From Sthenelais limicola (lineage: Eukaryota; Annelida; Polychaeta; Phyllodocida; Sigalionidae), in NCBI GenBank assembly GCA_942159475.1, contig OW804094.1:61314966-61378965 (forward strand): 64,000 nucleotides of DNA, written 5' to 3'. The notes under the pieces were generated by a model that was not told the DNA's origin, searched no databases, and saw nothing but the letters and a program-made list of their open reading frames with translations. Shown one piece after another: positions 22,530 through 32,239 of this stretch (the stretch's first letter is position 1; every line of letters starts with the position of its first letter). A program made the position numbers and the translations under genes.

Positions 22530-23711
22530 ATACGGGTTGTGGCTGGCTCTCCTGATGATCCGTCGGATCCCAGCAATTCATCCTCTTCCTCGTCCTCTGA
22601 CTCTGAATCTCCTGCCCCCAAGAAGAAAGGAAAGAAATCAAAAGAAATGAAGTCGCGGAAAACCAGAGAGCGATCTCGTATCACTAAGAAAGATCGATCC
22701 CTCGTCCAGGGATTAAGTTATGACGGGTCGGATGACTCTGACTTTGGTGAGTTTGAATACTCCCAGGGCCCAGGGAAGAGTAAATACACCATGCGTTCGC
22801 CTGTTATAAAGATGTGGGACCAAAAGGACCCTTGGCGTGTTTACCTGGCTGAGATGCGGGTAATGGCGGTTGCATGCAACTGGTCAGAAGAAGAGTTCCT
22901 GCTTCAGTTGCAGTGGGGATGCAAGCGGCAGTTGGCGGATATGGGTGATCTGCCTGCAGGCCTGACTTTGAAGAAATTCGTGGAGCATATGGACGCGAAT
23001 TTTGGCAAGGTTTCTCGTATAAAGAGACAAGCTGAATTTCATGCTTGTTGCCAGACTCCCGGACAGGCTGTCCAGCAGTTTGGTAATGAGGTAGCTCGCA
23101 GAGCCAGGTACGCCTTTGGGAAGAAAATGAATAGTACCATAGTGACTATGGCTCTTCATACTTACCTGAAGGGGTTGACAAACTGGAAGCAGGCTAATTG
23201 GGCTCGCCTGAAGGAACCCGCGGACCTACAAGAGGCCATCCATTGGTCAGAGGTTTATGAGGGATGCCTGATGGAGACCGAATCCAGTGTGGTAGTCCAA
23301 GAACTTGCTGCACTGCCAGCTCCTGAACCAGTTCAGGAACGCGCTTTGGCTGTTAAGAAAAGGAGGTCCCGCCGCAAGTCTACTGCTGTAGCCCAGGTGA
23401 TTGAGCCCCTGGATGATGATGATGTTACCTCCTCTGGTTCGGAGACTTTGGACGTGACAACCATTATCTGTCAGGCCTTGCAAGCCTATAGGGACTTCAA
23501 GAAGAACCCTGGTGATGGCAAGACTGAACAACCCTGGAAGAAAACATTTTCTGGGCAATTCTCCAGTCGGAGAAGGGACGGACCCAAGAAATGTTACTTC
23601 TGCGGGAAGGAAGGACACATCTCTCCTGATTGTCCGACCACGAAGATATTGAAGGAGTTGGCCGAGTCTACGAAATCTAAGGCTCCGGAAAACCCTTCCT
23701 GGCCCTTATAG
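22530..23711 (+). CDS. Gag, C-terminal part with zinc knuckle
   Basis: This frame is open from just after the LINE tail and has no ATG of its own near the start, so it is the continuation of a split gene. It starts with an acidic/serine run and a basic KKKGKKSKEMKSRK block. A capsid-like middle follows (WDQKDPWRVYLAEMRVMA through the EQFLLQLQWG-like helices), resembling gypsy gag. Near the end is a single CCHC knuckle, CYFCGKEGHISPDC (C-x2-C-x4-H-x4-C), which binds RNA during packaging. It ends with TAG at 23709-23711. The pol frame overlaps it in the -1 frame. Confidence 0.8.
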   Translation: MRVVAGSPDDPSDPSNSSSSSSSDSESPAPKKKGKKSKEMKSRKTRERSRITKKDRSLVQGLSYDGSDDSDFGEFEYSQGPGKSKYTMRSPVIKMWDQKDPWRVYLAEMRVMAVACNWSEEEFLLQLQWGCKRQLADMGDLPAGLTLKKFVEHMDANFGKVSRIKRQAEFHACCQTPGQAVQQFGNEVARRARYAFGKKMNSTIVTMALHTYLKGLTNWKQANWARLKEPADLQEAIHWSEVYEGCLMETESSVVVQELAALPAPEPVQERALAVKKRRSRRKSTAVAQVIEPLDDDDVTSSGSETLDVTTIICQALQAYRDFKKNPGDGKTEQPWKKTFSGQFSSRRRDGPKKCYFCGKEGHISPDCPTTKILKELAESTKSKAPENPSWPL

Positions 23712-25200
23712 GAAGCGATATGGGGGTCGAAGGGATGCCGCTTCATAGTACTACAGCTCGGATGGATTTGGCTAGTAGTATAGGAACTGGAGGTGTTGCT
23801 CAGGCACTTGTTAGTACGGAGTTAGCTTTGACACAAGGTCAAGCGCTCCCGGACGCAGGAGATCCTAGGTCGTTGCCGGAAAAGAACACCTGTCTAGGTG
23901 AGGATATCTCCCCTGATATCTCCCAAGATAGCCCGGATTCTGTTTCTCATGTGAGATGGGGACAGGACGGGTACCAAGCTGTTGAAGGTCAGATCGTTGT
24001 GGTTGGACAGAACCCCAATAGGTTGGCACGGATACAGAAAGTTTCTGTACAGCAGCCAAAGATGCTGAGGATCATGGATAATTTGATTGTCCGTGAGAGA
24101 TGGTATGCCCCAGTGGGGTTAGACAGTGACAATGGAGATTTTTTGGTGGACCCTGGTGCTACTACTAGCCTGGTTACCAAGAGATTCTATGATTCTCTTT
24201 CTTCCAAACCACCTTTGGTTCCGGTCCAAATGGTGTTTGCAATGGTGAATGGGCTGCCTATAACCACTCATGGGAGCGCGCTTTGTCCTTTGAAGATAGG
24301 GGATTGGACATACATGATTACATGTCTGGTAGTTTCCGGCCTGAAAGGTCCGGAAGATGGACTTATTGGGGCGGATTTTTATTACGTCCATAAATGTAAT
24401 CTTGACTGGTCTGGATTGCTATTCCTTGAGAATCAAACAGTATCTGTAATGTGTAAGCAAAGGAAGCACATGAAGAGAAGTTTGAGACAGTCCACTGTTC
24501 AGGCTGTTGAGGTGAGAGAGTTCGTGGACGGGGGAGAAGTCAGGTTGAAAGAACCTGTGGTCCTCCAACCCCGGTCCGTGACCCTTGCTACGATAGATCT
24601 GGGTAGAGGCTCTGACACGTCAGATGGGCTGATGTTCGAGCCTGATCAGGGATTGTTAAAAGACTTTGCCTTGGGAAGCCTTAATACATACGTATCGGGT
24701 AACGATAATTGGTCCGTGGTAGCTTTTTCCAATCTGTCCGGTTCCACCCTACGACTGAATTGTGACATGATGGTAGGGAGAGTGAGTATTGTGACTTTAG
24801 TGTCCGATGCTTCCCTACCAGAGGAAGAGGATAATGAATTGATTAAGACGGCTATTATCAATTCCATACAGGTAATGGACTCGCCTATTGTGGATGATGA
24901 GCTTTTGGCTCCTGATATAGTTGTCCCTCCTAGTCCCGAAGATCCGTTAGAAAAGTTGGTGAATGATGCTCATCTGTCTAAAAAAGAAGAAAAAGAGTTA
25001 GTTAGGAAACTGCTCTACGATTACCAAGACTGTTTTTCCTTACCTGGTACCAAAGTTGGTTGTACTCACTTGGTTAGCCATGTGATTGACACTGGGGATG
25101 CAATCCCTGTAAAGCAAGCCTATCGTAGGATGCCAGTGGCTAGGCGAGAAGGAGCAGAGGCGGAAATCTGGAAAGGAAAGCAGAGGATTCGTTTTTCCAC
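23681..25200 (+). pseudogene. Pol, N-terminal part: retropepsin, truncated before RT
   Basis: The frame is open from 23681, overlapping gag by about 30 bases in the -1 frame; the first ATG is at 23720. I see no canonical slippery heptamer, so frameshifting or reinitiation are both possible. Residues ~140-150 read FLVDPGATTSLV, the retropepsin active-site loop but with Pro instead of Ser/Thr after the Asp. IGADFYYVHKCNLDW, the C-terminal retropepsin strand, follows about 75 residues on. The frame then reaches the linker VIDTGDAIPVKQAYRRMP and REGAEAEI, which in gypsy elements comes just before reverse transcriptase. The homology stops at about 25165-25215, where a minus-strand LINE begins. RT, RNase H and integrase core are absent. 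Confidence 0.8.
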
Positions 25201-25214
25201 TTGGACCTCAGGGA

Positions 25215-26700
25215 AGGTTTTTCAAGAAAAGTTGTGACCTTCGATTTGTCTTCATTCAATGAAATTTTGTTTCTTCTACACCATAATAGTACATTATTCA
25301 AGTCATTTTGTATAAGGTGGGATAGTTTGTCTAGATTTTTGTCTGATTGTGACAAGATGGTGTCATCTGCGAATAGTTGGATATTAGTATGCTTGATATG
25401 TATGGGTAGGTCATTTATATAGACTAGAAATAATATCGGCCCCAAGGTAGTTCCTTGGGGAACTCCACATACTACGGTTTTTGGTGTGGACAGTTTATTG
25501 TTGATAAAAACAGTTTGGGTCCTATCTGATAGATAGTTTTGGAACCAGTTGAGTTCCATGTTTTTTAGTCCTATTTTATCTAATTTTTCTAGTAAAATTT
25601 TGTGATCTACTGTATCGAAGGCTTTCCGGAAGTCCAAGTAGACTGCACGACAGTTTGATTTGTCATTTAGAGCTTTATATATATCATTCAAATAAGAGAC
25701 AACTGCATCACCAGTTGAGAGCCCCAATCGAAATCCATACTGATCAGATGTTAGAATATTATTGTCTTCTAGGTGAGACATTAATTTCTTTTGCACAACT
25801 TTCTCTAATACTTTTGCAGGAAGCGAGATGGTGGAAATAGGTCGATAATTACCAGGAGTTGCTCTATCGCCTGCTTTAAATAGTGGGGTAATCTTTCCCA
25901 TCTTCCACTTCATTGGAACAATACCAGTGGTCAGAGAGAGCTCGATTATGTATTTAAATTGTTGGATCAGCGAGAGAAGCACCTTCTTAAGCAGACTACT
26001 TTTTAAGTGTCGTAGGCCTGAGGATTTGAAGTTTGAAAGATTGTTTATAATTTTTCTGAGAGTTTCTACATCCACCCGCCCGAAGGAGAAGTTAGGTGGT
26101 GGAGGGGTATCATTGGTTGAATTACTTTGGTATGTTTTTTGTTCCTCTTCATCTAAAGGAGGGATTTTCTCTGCTAGGTTTTGTCCTATAGAGATAAAGA
26201 ACTCATTGAAGCAATCTGGCATTTTTTCAGGGTCTAGATTGACCCCATTTTCTTTTAAGATTATATTTTCGTTTGAATGGATTTTGTCTGGGTTTATTAA
26301 GGGTTTAACCTTTTCCCAGAACTTATGGGGGTCATCAGAACATTCTTCCAGTTTCTCCTGGATGTAATTTTTCGCTAGCTTATTTACTTCTTTTCTCAGA
26401 TTTTTTGCTCTATCAAGAAGGTCTGGGGATTTGTGTTTGTTCGCTAGTTTGAAGTATTGGTCTCGCTGTTTCATCAAAATAAATAGGTTGACTGTTAGCC
26501 AGTCACATCTGGCATTAACATTTGTATATTCTTTTACTGGACACATCCTGTCTAGTATTTGTAGAATAAAATGTTCAAAATATGTCCAGCATTCGTTTGG
26601 GTCTCGCATGGAATAATACTTGTTCCGGTTATGGTCTCTCAGAATTTCCAGATATATGTTTTCGTCAAAATTTCTGTAGCTTCTTGATTCAAAAGAAATT
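25215..26700 (-). pseudogene. LINE ORF2 C-terminal part: reverse transcriptase, truncated
   Basis: The frame reads NYRPISTISLPAKVLEKVV, DQYGFRLGLSTGDAV, AVYLDFRKAFDTVDH, CGVPQGTTLGPILFLVYIND and LFADDTILSQS, which are RT blocks 1-5 with the FADD catalytic box. It follows an APE endonuclease frame separated by one frameshift. It ends in the NKISLNEDKSKVTTF block and then runs into DNA belonging to the gypsy element, so the thumb and C-terminal region are missing. Family: an APE-type LINE of the CR1/L2/Jockey assemblage; the exact clade is not determined. Confidence 0.9.
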
Positions 26701-27432
26701 TTAGTGTGCTTTTGTTTTTGGTTTTTTCCTTATGAGGAAGGTGGGTTTGTGGTCCGAAATATTTAGGTTTAAGACTCCTGTTGAGGCTATGAATTTGGAG
26801 TTTGAGTAGATGTGGTCAAGAGTATTGGAAGTGGAGGAGGTGGTTCTGGTAGGGTCAATAGTATATTGTTTCAGTTGGTTAGCTTGGGATAGCTTTTTGA
26901 GTTTGTTACTCATTGTTGTATTGTCGTTAAAGTTAATGTTAAAATCTCCTAGGACATAAATTTCCTGGTTAGGGGGAATAGCATCAAGGGTTGCCTGGAG
27001 TGTTTCCAGTGCTAATTGATATTGGCCACTAGGAGGGCGGTACAGGTTTAGGAAAACCTTTATTTTGTTTTTGCTATCGTGGTTTTTTAGGACTTGTATT
27101 TCAATGTTTTTGTCACTTTTGTTCAATTTTGAGTATTCATTACAGTCTATATCAATATCATTACGTGCGTATACTGCCAGGCCACCTCCCTTTGACTTCC
27201 CACTCATTCTATCCAGTCTATAGAGATCATAACCCGGAACATGTAGCTGGGCGTTAGCCATCTTATCTGATAGCCATGTCTCCGACAGCAGCAGCATGTC
27301 AATCTTTGTTTTAAATAAAAAAGTTTCAACTTCCTCATGGTTTTTCATGAGGCTTCTTATATTTAACCCAACAATCCTGAAACCCTTAGCAGTGGCGAGA
27401 TTCTCTATCTGTTCGATAGAGGATTCTGCCAT
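26701..27432 (-). CDS. LINE ORF2 N-terminus: APE-type endonuclease
   Basis: The frame starts MAESSIEQIENLATAKGF. The expected APE series is all visible: GLNIRSLMKNHEEVETF, MLLLSETWLSD (ExW), LNLYRPPSGQ, YVLGDFNIN (GDFN), LDHIYSN and NISDHKPTF (SDH). These residues bind metal and cut target DNA to prime reverse transcription. The frame ends with TAA after PKTKAH, and the RT part resumes one base out of phase (KISFESRSYRNFDEN), so ORF2 carries a +1 frameshift near 26700 and cannot be made whole from this copy. Confidence 0.9.
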   Translation of the reverse strand: MAESSIEQIENLATAKGFRIVGLNIRSLMKNHEEVETFLFKTKIDMLLLSETWLSDKMANAQLHVPGYDLYRLDRMSGKSKGGGLAVYARNDIDIDCNEYSKLNKSDKNIEIQVLKNHDSKNKIKVFLNLYRPPSGQYQLALETLQATLDAIPPNQEIYVLGDFNINFNDNTTMSNKLKKLSQANQLKQYTIDPTRTTSSTSNTLDHIYSNSKFIASTGVLNLNISDHKPTFLIRKKPKTKAH

Positions 27433-27986
27433 AGGGTCTAGTCAGGAATGTAGGGAAATATGAGTATCACAGTTAGGTTAAGTATAATATATATGCTTAA
27501 TACTAAGGTACGATCAGTAATCATTTCAGTTGTTTACTGATTATCACAGGGTTTTATTCATTTAGAACACATGAACATTCATATGCACATAGGATGTACA
27601 TTTTGACTAATAATATTGAGTGAATGAATCGGTATGCAATTGGGAGTAATTATAAGAGATCATGGGAAAAATGTCAATGTCTTTGGTAGGCGGGGGTAGG
27701 TTGCCGTGGTCTAGTGATGAGAATTTTTTTGGGTCTTCTTATCTAGTCTATAACACCAGTTGAAAGATATAAGTATATTGTCACCGACCTTCGTTCCAGC
27801 GCTGAAATATGTATGTATCACTCACAGTTCACTTTCTTGGGCATCTGTGTGACATCTATAATGGTGGATAGTTCATTATTTCAGTATTGGCTGAAGTATA
27901 TTACTTTTGTTTTATTTAAATAGCCCGCCTTCAACGAAAGGGGCAAATTATCAAAGATAAGTAATATATGCGGGGAGTTGACTTGT
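27433..27986 (-). other. Spacer between the LINE hydrolase ORF and ORF2
   Basis: About 550 bases with no open frame of note and no recognised motif. It is part of the LINE by position. Confidence 0.55.
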
Positions 27987-28643
27987 TTAAAGCTGATCAC
28001 ATGCTTTATGTAGCTTGTAGGCCCAGTGGTCAGCACACACTTCCGTAATATGGCATCCATCGGGTGCTAATTTAGAATAGGAGTTGAGGTGGCCTTTTTT
28101 GATGTTATGGTGTATGTAGTCATTGAGGAACGGGGTTGGGAGGCATCTATTCTTGTTGTATTCAGTGATAATTTTGTTGACCTCGGTTATTGATGAATTT
28201 AGAGTATCCTGATAGGGATCTCTAGTAGGTTTGTTGTTGTAAATGGAGAGCTCCATACCTGTGACTGTACAGAAGATTACCGAGGTGGGCTTTGGAAGTG
28301 TGGCACGCTCCAGTAGAACTTGTACGTGCTCCATATCTGCCTGGTATTTAGAGACTAACTTCATTTCATCAATAGTAGCAAGAGTAACTTGCTTGGTAGT
28401 ACGGTTTTTCCTGGTGATGGAGCATAAGCCAGAGAGCATTATAACGTACTGGGGGCGCAGACGGGTTACAATATCCTGGGCCAGGTAGGCCGACATTTTT
28501 AGAGATGCACCGGCGAACGAGTAGGTGGAGTAGGTATGTTGGTGGAAGTATTGGTCCAGATAAACTTCTAGGCCACGGCTTCTAGAGTCCCCTATAAATA
28601 AGTATTTAACCCTGCGGTTGGAGGTTTTGGCCAGCTTGGACAT
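27987..28643 (-). CDS. SGNH/GDSL-type hydrolase ORF of the LINE
   Basis: The 218-codon frame starts at an ATG with a good context (CTCAAAATGTCC) and reads VKYLFIGDSRSRGLEVYL near residue 15, the GDS nucleophile block. It continues with YSFAGASLKM (block II Gly), VIMLSGLCSI (block III region, lacking the usual Asn) and APDGCHITEVCADHWA near the C-terminus, giving the D-x-x-H pair. Esterase-like domains are known in ORF1 proteins of some CR1-clade LINEs, possibly acting at membranes. Here it follows NADAR, which is unusual. It ends in TTAA-adjacent stop sequence, with ~550 non-coding bases before the endonuclease. The missing Asn leaves activity uncertain. Confidence 0.7.
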   Translation of the reverse strand: MSKLAKTSNRRVKYLFIGDSRSRGLEVYLDQYFHQHTYSTYSFAGASLKMSAYLAQDIVTRLRPQYVIMLSGLCSITRKNRTTKQVTLATIDEMKLVSKYQADMEHVQVLLERATLPKPTSVIFCTVTGMELSIYNNKPTRDPYQDTLNSSITEVNKIITEYNKNRCLPTPFLNDYIHHNIKKGHLNSYSKLAPDGCHITEVCADHWAYKLHKACDQL

Positions 28644-29205
28644 TTTGAGTGGCTAAGAATTCGTTCTTCAGTTCAGTCGTAATTTTGCCCTGTAAGTTCT
28701 CACCGACAAATCTGTTTGGGTTGAAGTTGTTGTCTCCCAAGCGGTGCCCAGTTCCCCACCGTTTGTTAGCCTTCATTTCATAAAAACCTGTGTATGGGGA
28801 TGTGGTTAATTTGTGCTGAAGATTTTTATTTTGAGAATATTTGGCTCTCATAATTAATTTGAGTTTGTTCTCACTATTATTCTCCCATTCTTGGTTGTTT
28901 TGGATGCTGTCGCCGATTGTTTTTATACGATATGGATCGTCTGTGTACAAGCATTCAGCGGCTAACTCTGTATTCTTCAGGAACAAGAGCTTTTGGTGTT
29001 GGTACTCTTGCTCTACTGATGTGAATAGAGCGCCAGCGTACCAGAATGGGCAAGGGTAGAAGTTTGATGTGTAGACGTGTTCACCTTGGTAGGCGAAAAT
29101 ATCCCCATTATTATAGGTTTCTGATTTTATATCACGCGGCCTAGCCCCTTCTGGTAATCTTTGAAGATCTGCCCATTTGTAATGGGTACCATTGTAATCT
29201 ATATG
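28606..29205 (-). CDS. NADAR (YbiA-like) domain within a LINE
   Basis: Read on the minus strand from the frame that takes over at about 29205, the protein contains GEHVYTSNFYPCPFWYAG, then LFTSVEQEYQHQKLLF, a helical stretch with RIKTIGDSI and W..N..NKLKLIMRAKYSQN, and YEMKANKRWGTGHRLGDN. This is the NADAR/DUF1768 pattern in order: the SNFYP strand, the VE(Q/H)xYQ..K helix with its catalytic-type Glu, the KxxQN helix and the WGxG loop. Characterised NADAR proteins such as bacterial YbiA are N-glycosidases acting on riboflavin precursors or ADP-ribosyl groups. The region has no start codon of its own near its beginning, so it was probably expressed joined to ORF1. Its end overlaps the hydrolase ORF by 38 bases. 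Confidence 0.85.
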   Translation of the reverse strand, partial: HIDYNGTHYKWADLQRLPEGARPRDIKSETYNNGDIFAYQGEHVYTSNFYPCPFWYAGALFTSVEQEYQHQKLLFLKNTELAAECLYTDDPYRIKTIGDSIQNNQEWENNSENKLKLIMRAKYSQNKNLQHKLTTSPYTGFYEMKANKRWGTGHRLGDNNFNPNRFVGENLQGKITTELKNEFLATQNVQAGQNLQPQG

Positions 29206-30482
29206 GGTAGAAGAAAGGCTGCTATTGTGTCGACTGTTTTGAGCTTATTGTAGCACTTGCGAATGAGCTGATACTTTTGTCGAGTATCATCAGGGGTATC
29301 TTTGTTTATCCAGATGTCTGGATATGGGCTGCTTTGTTTAATTAATTTTGCTTGGTTTACTATCACGTCTTTGTTCCTCAACGAGGATACAAAGACCATG
29401 ACTGTTCTTGTTTTATTTGGTTTGAATTTCCCTAGGCGATAGATCACATCAATGTCATCTCGATCAAAGTTGGGGATTGTAGGAGTTATGATGTCAGAAA
29501 TGATTTCTCGCAAATTTTCATTCTTGGTTTCTGGGATTCCATCTATTACAATGGTGTTCTTTCTTGATTTGGAATCAAGGACTTCTACTTTTTCTGTGAT
29601 AGAGGCGATGGTACGATTTATTTTTGTGGTAGTTATTGAGTTTTGGTTAGTCATCGTGTATATGTCAGTTTGCCACGCTTCTGTTTTATTGGTTTGGGCC
29701 TGGAGGGTTACCAGGTTACCTTTCAGAGTGGCTATTTCACCTTTGTAGTCGTTAAGTTGTTTTTTGAGAGGGGCAAGTGTGTCTACCTTCCATGTTTCTA
29801 GATTGGCAAGCATTGTGTTCTGATTTACTGCAGCTTGTGCATTTAGCGTATTGGTTTCTATTAGTAGTTGTGCTTGGACTGTGTTGGTTACTTCGGTCTT
29901 TATGTCAGCGAGAGGAACATGGGAGTCTTCTACTGATTTTATTCTGCCTTCTAGGGATGCTAGCTTGAGTTGTATATTAGAGTCTAATGTCTTGAGGTCA
30001 GTGTCTATTTTTGCGACTGCCTCCTGTTGGATGGTATGTAGTTTGAGGTTGTAATTTTGCAGTTTCTCGGCTAATTCATCAAGAGATTTAATTTTAGCAG
30101 GTAGTATTGGCTTCGCTGGGGTACTGTGCCCGAGTGGGACACCAATAAATGCTTCAGCAGTATTGGGCAGGGGTTTTTGTTTAGTTGTGTCGTCAGGGTG
30201 ATTGGATTTTTCCTGAGTTATGATTATTGGTGGTGGTGAAGCTGGTTTAGTCTCCTTAGGGCGTGGGGAGTTTATGATGTCTAGGGCTATTTGAGAGGCC
30301 ATTTCCTCGTTTATTTCAGGGAGTTGAGACTCCTGGTTACGTTCAGGTGAGAGTTGTGGATGAAGTAGCTTGGGCGGGTCTGAATTGGTATGGTTGGCAG
30401 GTGGGGCACTAATCTGGAGATTTGCGTGTTTTGTAATTGATGTTTGTTCGTAGATTAGTTTGGTAAAACTGTTATGCGCCAT
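29199..30482 (-). CDS. LINE ORF1 protein (coiled coil plus RRM-type domain)
   Basis: A 427-codon frame starts MAHNSFTKLIYEQTS. The first ~130 residues are Pro/Ser/Thr-rich. Residues ~130-300 form long charged helices (LDELAEKLQNYNLKL, SNIQLKLASLEGRIKSVE, TEAWQTDIYTM), fitting a coiled coil. From about residue 310, KNTIVIDGIPETKNENL and VMVFVSSLRNKDVIVNQAK carry the two conserved strands of the RRM fold found in L1-type ORF1 proteins, followed by a basic C-terminal helix region. Such proteins bind and chaperone LINE RNA. The frame stops at TAG right where a shifted frame continues with the NADAR part. It may once have been the first section of a larger protein. Confidence 0.8.
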   Translation of the reverse strand: MAHNSFTKLIYEQTSITKHANLQISAPPANHTNSDPPKLLHPQLSPERNQESQLPEINEEMASQIALDIINSPRPKETKPASPPPIIITQEKSNHPDDTTKQKPLPNTAEAFIGVPLGHSTPAKPILPAKIKSLDELAEKLQNYNLKLHTIQQEAVAKIDTDLKTLDSNIQLKLASLEGRIKSVEDSHVPLADIKTEVTNTVQAQLLIETNTLNAQAAVNQNTMLANLETWKVDTLAPLKKQLNDYKGEIATLKGNLVTLQAQTNKTEAWQTDIYTMTNQNSITTTKINRTIASITEKVEVLDSKSRKNTIVIDGIPETKNENLREIISDIITPTIPNFDRDDIDVIYRLGKFKPNKTRTVMVFVSSLRNKDVIVNQAKLIKQSSPYPDIWINKDTPDDTRQKYQLIRKCYNKLKTVDTIAAFLLPI

Positions 30483-30835
30483 ATCTACCAGGTGTATGGC
30501 CTGGAATTATCAATCAATGAATATAGTGAACAGTGAAAGTCTAATCGTTCCTACCCGTCAATGAGCGTCCTGAGTTACTAAGTGTTCCCGCGGAAACACC
30601 GATCGAGGGTGGGCGATAAGTGGGGTTTGCCCATTCATCTAGAAGAAAACGTCTGAATTCACAAAAATTGGCCGTTTGGTGTCGGAATTTTGGTGTAATC
30701 CGATACTCTGATGTTAATGTATGGTGATCCAATCAATTGTGGTGTTCTAATAAAGTTCGTACTTTAGTGGATACTCATATCCCCGAATTGTTTGCTTTAG
30801 CACTCTGAAAGGCGTCCTGTACTCGGTGGCGCCAT

Positions 30836-31178
30836 CTAGCCAGCCGTTGACAAGAGTCCGGCTGTTGTTCGTGTAGACAGGAAGAAATCTAAGAAAAAGA
30901 AGAAGAAATTAAAAATTTCTCCAGTAGTCGTTCCTTCTAAGAAGAAAGTTGGTAGACCTAGAAAAACTAAGGCGGATTTGGTTGTGAAAAACCAGCCAGC
31001 CCCGGTAGTTTTGACGGATTCTACTAATCCTGTGAAAAAGAAGAGGGAGAGGCCGAGGAAAAATTTGGACATTGTTCAAAATGTTCCTGTTTCTCCTGTT
31101 AAAAAGACGGACAGTTCCCCACCAGTGGTTGCAAGAGCTAAACGCACGCGGAAAGCTCCATCTCGATTGCAATATTGA
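30836..31178 (+). pseudogene. Basic C-terminal tail of the gypsy-like pol (AT-hook type)
   Basis: The frame reads SPAVVRVDRKKSKKKKKK, then KKKVGRPRKTKADL, RERPRKNLD and RAKRTRKAPSRLQY, ending at TGA... TAG-free up to 31178. The GRPRK and RPRK cores are AT-hook-like and basic, as in the tails of some LTR-element integrases and gag-pol proteins. An in-frame TAG lies right upstream (about 30828-30830), marking the joint with the LINE 5' end. This shows that pol originally ran from 23.7 kb to here. Confidence 0.65.
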
Positions 31179-32239
31179 ACTTAGAATAAAGTACCGGAAG
31201 AACTTTCTTGGTGGTTCTACAAATTAAACACAATGAGAAGTCGGTGGCTGATATATCGGATAGTCATGCTGCCCTTTCACGACATTTGAGAGATTCTTTA
31301 TTGAATTAATTGAGTGGCTGGGAAAGAACCGTTATATCTGTAGAGTTTGTTGGACACTACACTGAGAATTGGCTTGGCTTGGGATAACCCTTGAGTTCTA
31401 ACTGAACTAAGACTCCCCGGGAAGCCTGAATCAGCTCAGAAATAGGGTTGAAATTGCTATTGAATCGGCTAAGTGGACACTAGGCCTTATGGATAAAGTA
31501 TCCGCATTTGTCTCTGCGGAAGACCAGAACAGGCTGCATGTTTTAACATCAACTGTACGACCTGTAGAAGAGAGCTTGTATAGCTGGATGTCAGTAGAAG
31601 TCCGAGCGGGAAAAGGTGGCGCTGAGAGGGGTGGCAGTTTTTGGAACTATGGTTACTACGCTGGCGTGGTGTTGCACCCTTTCTCAGTATGCTTCCGGGA
31701 CTCTACCTATCAACAAGCTAGCCGGCACACTGAAGGCCAGTAATCCTAGAGGAAAGAAGTGAGTTGAATTGGGTTAAGACTTACTTGTCATGAACTGAAG
31801 TGATATCAATGTGATAGCTGAAAGTTGTCTTGTACTGGACACGGTGTGTTTTAATTTTTGAAATGTATTGATTAGCCGAGATCGTTGGTTGAATTTCGGT
31901 AAGAAGTTTCGAGGTGTCCGCCATGACACCGGTGCAATGGCTTCACTGACCTGTGAATGTATAGCGTTGTGGTGGCTTTCTACACCACTGTAACGAATGG
32001 TTGGACTGTTTTGTCAACCTATACAGCTCTTTTAAAGGGTTCACGAACTTGTGACAGTCTTCTTAGTTATAAAGTGCAATATACCGTTTGTAATATTGGT
32101 TTTATTGTTCACTTTCTACTGCCCTATGTAATAGACTGCGGCAAGTGACTGAATGAATGAATGAATGAATGAATGGAAGTTTGTACAATTGAATGCATGC
32201 AAACACTGAAAAGTATGGTTGTTCCATCGAGGCTGAGTG
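31179..32239 (+). other. Region between pol and the extra ORF
   Basis: It contains an 84-codon frame at 31489-31743 (MDKVSAFVSAEDQNRL...) with no recognised motif, and a (GAAT)6 microsatellite at 32150-32175. It is otherwise non-coding. It may be the intron or leader of the downstream ORF's mRNA. Confidence 0.5.

Larger units (their letters stand above)
25215..30835 (-). mobile_element. NADAR/SGNH-encoding LINE, 3'-truncated
   Basis: Reading on the minus strand, the element has a 5' region (30835-30483), ORF1 with an RRM-type core (30482-29199), a NADAR domain (about 29205-28606), an SGNH-type hydrolase (28643-27987), a ~550-base spacer and ORF2 with endonuclease and reverse transcriptase (27432-25215). 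The RT ends early, in SLNEDKSKVTTF, and fuses to gypsy pol sequence; the ORF2 C-terminus, 3' UTR and tail are missing. LINE copies normally lose the 5' end, so a later deletion that also took the gypsy RT-integrase section is the simplest explanation. ORF1 and the hydrolase are in the same frame, while NADAR is offset between them. Confidence 0.85.
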
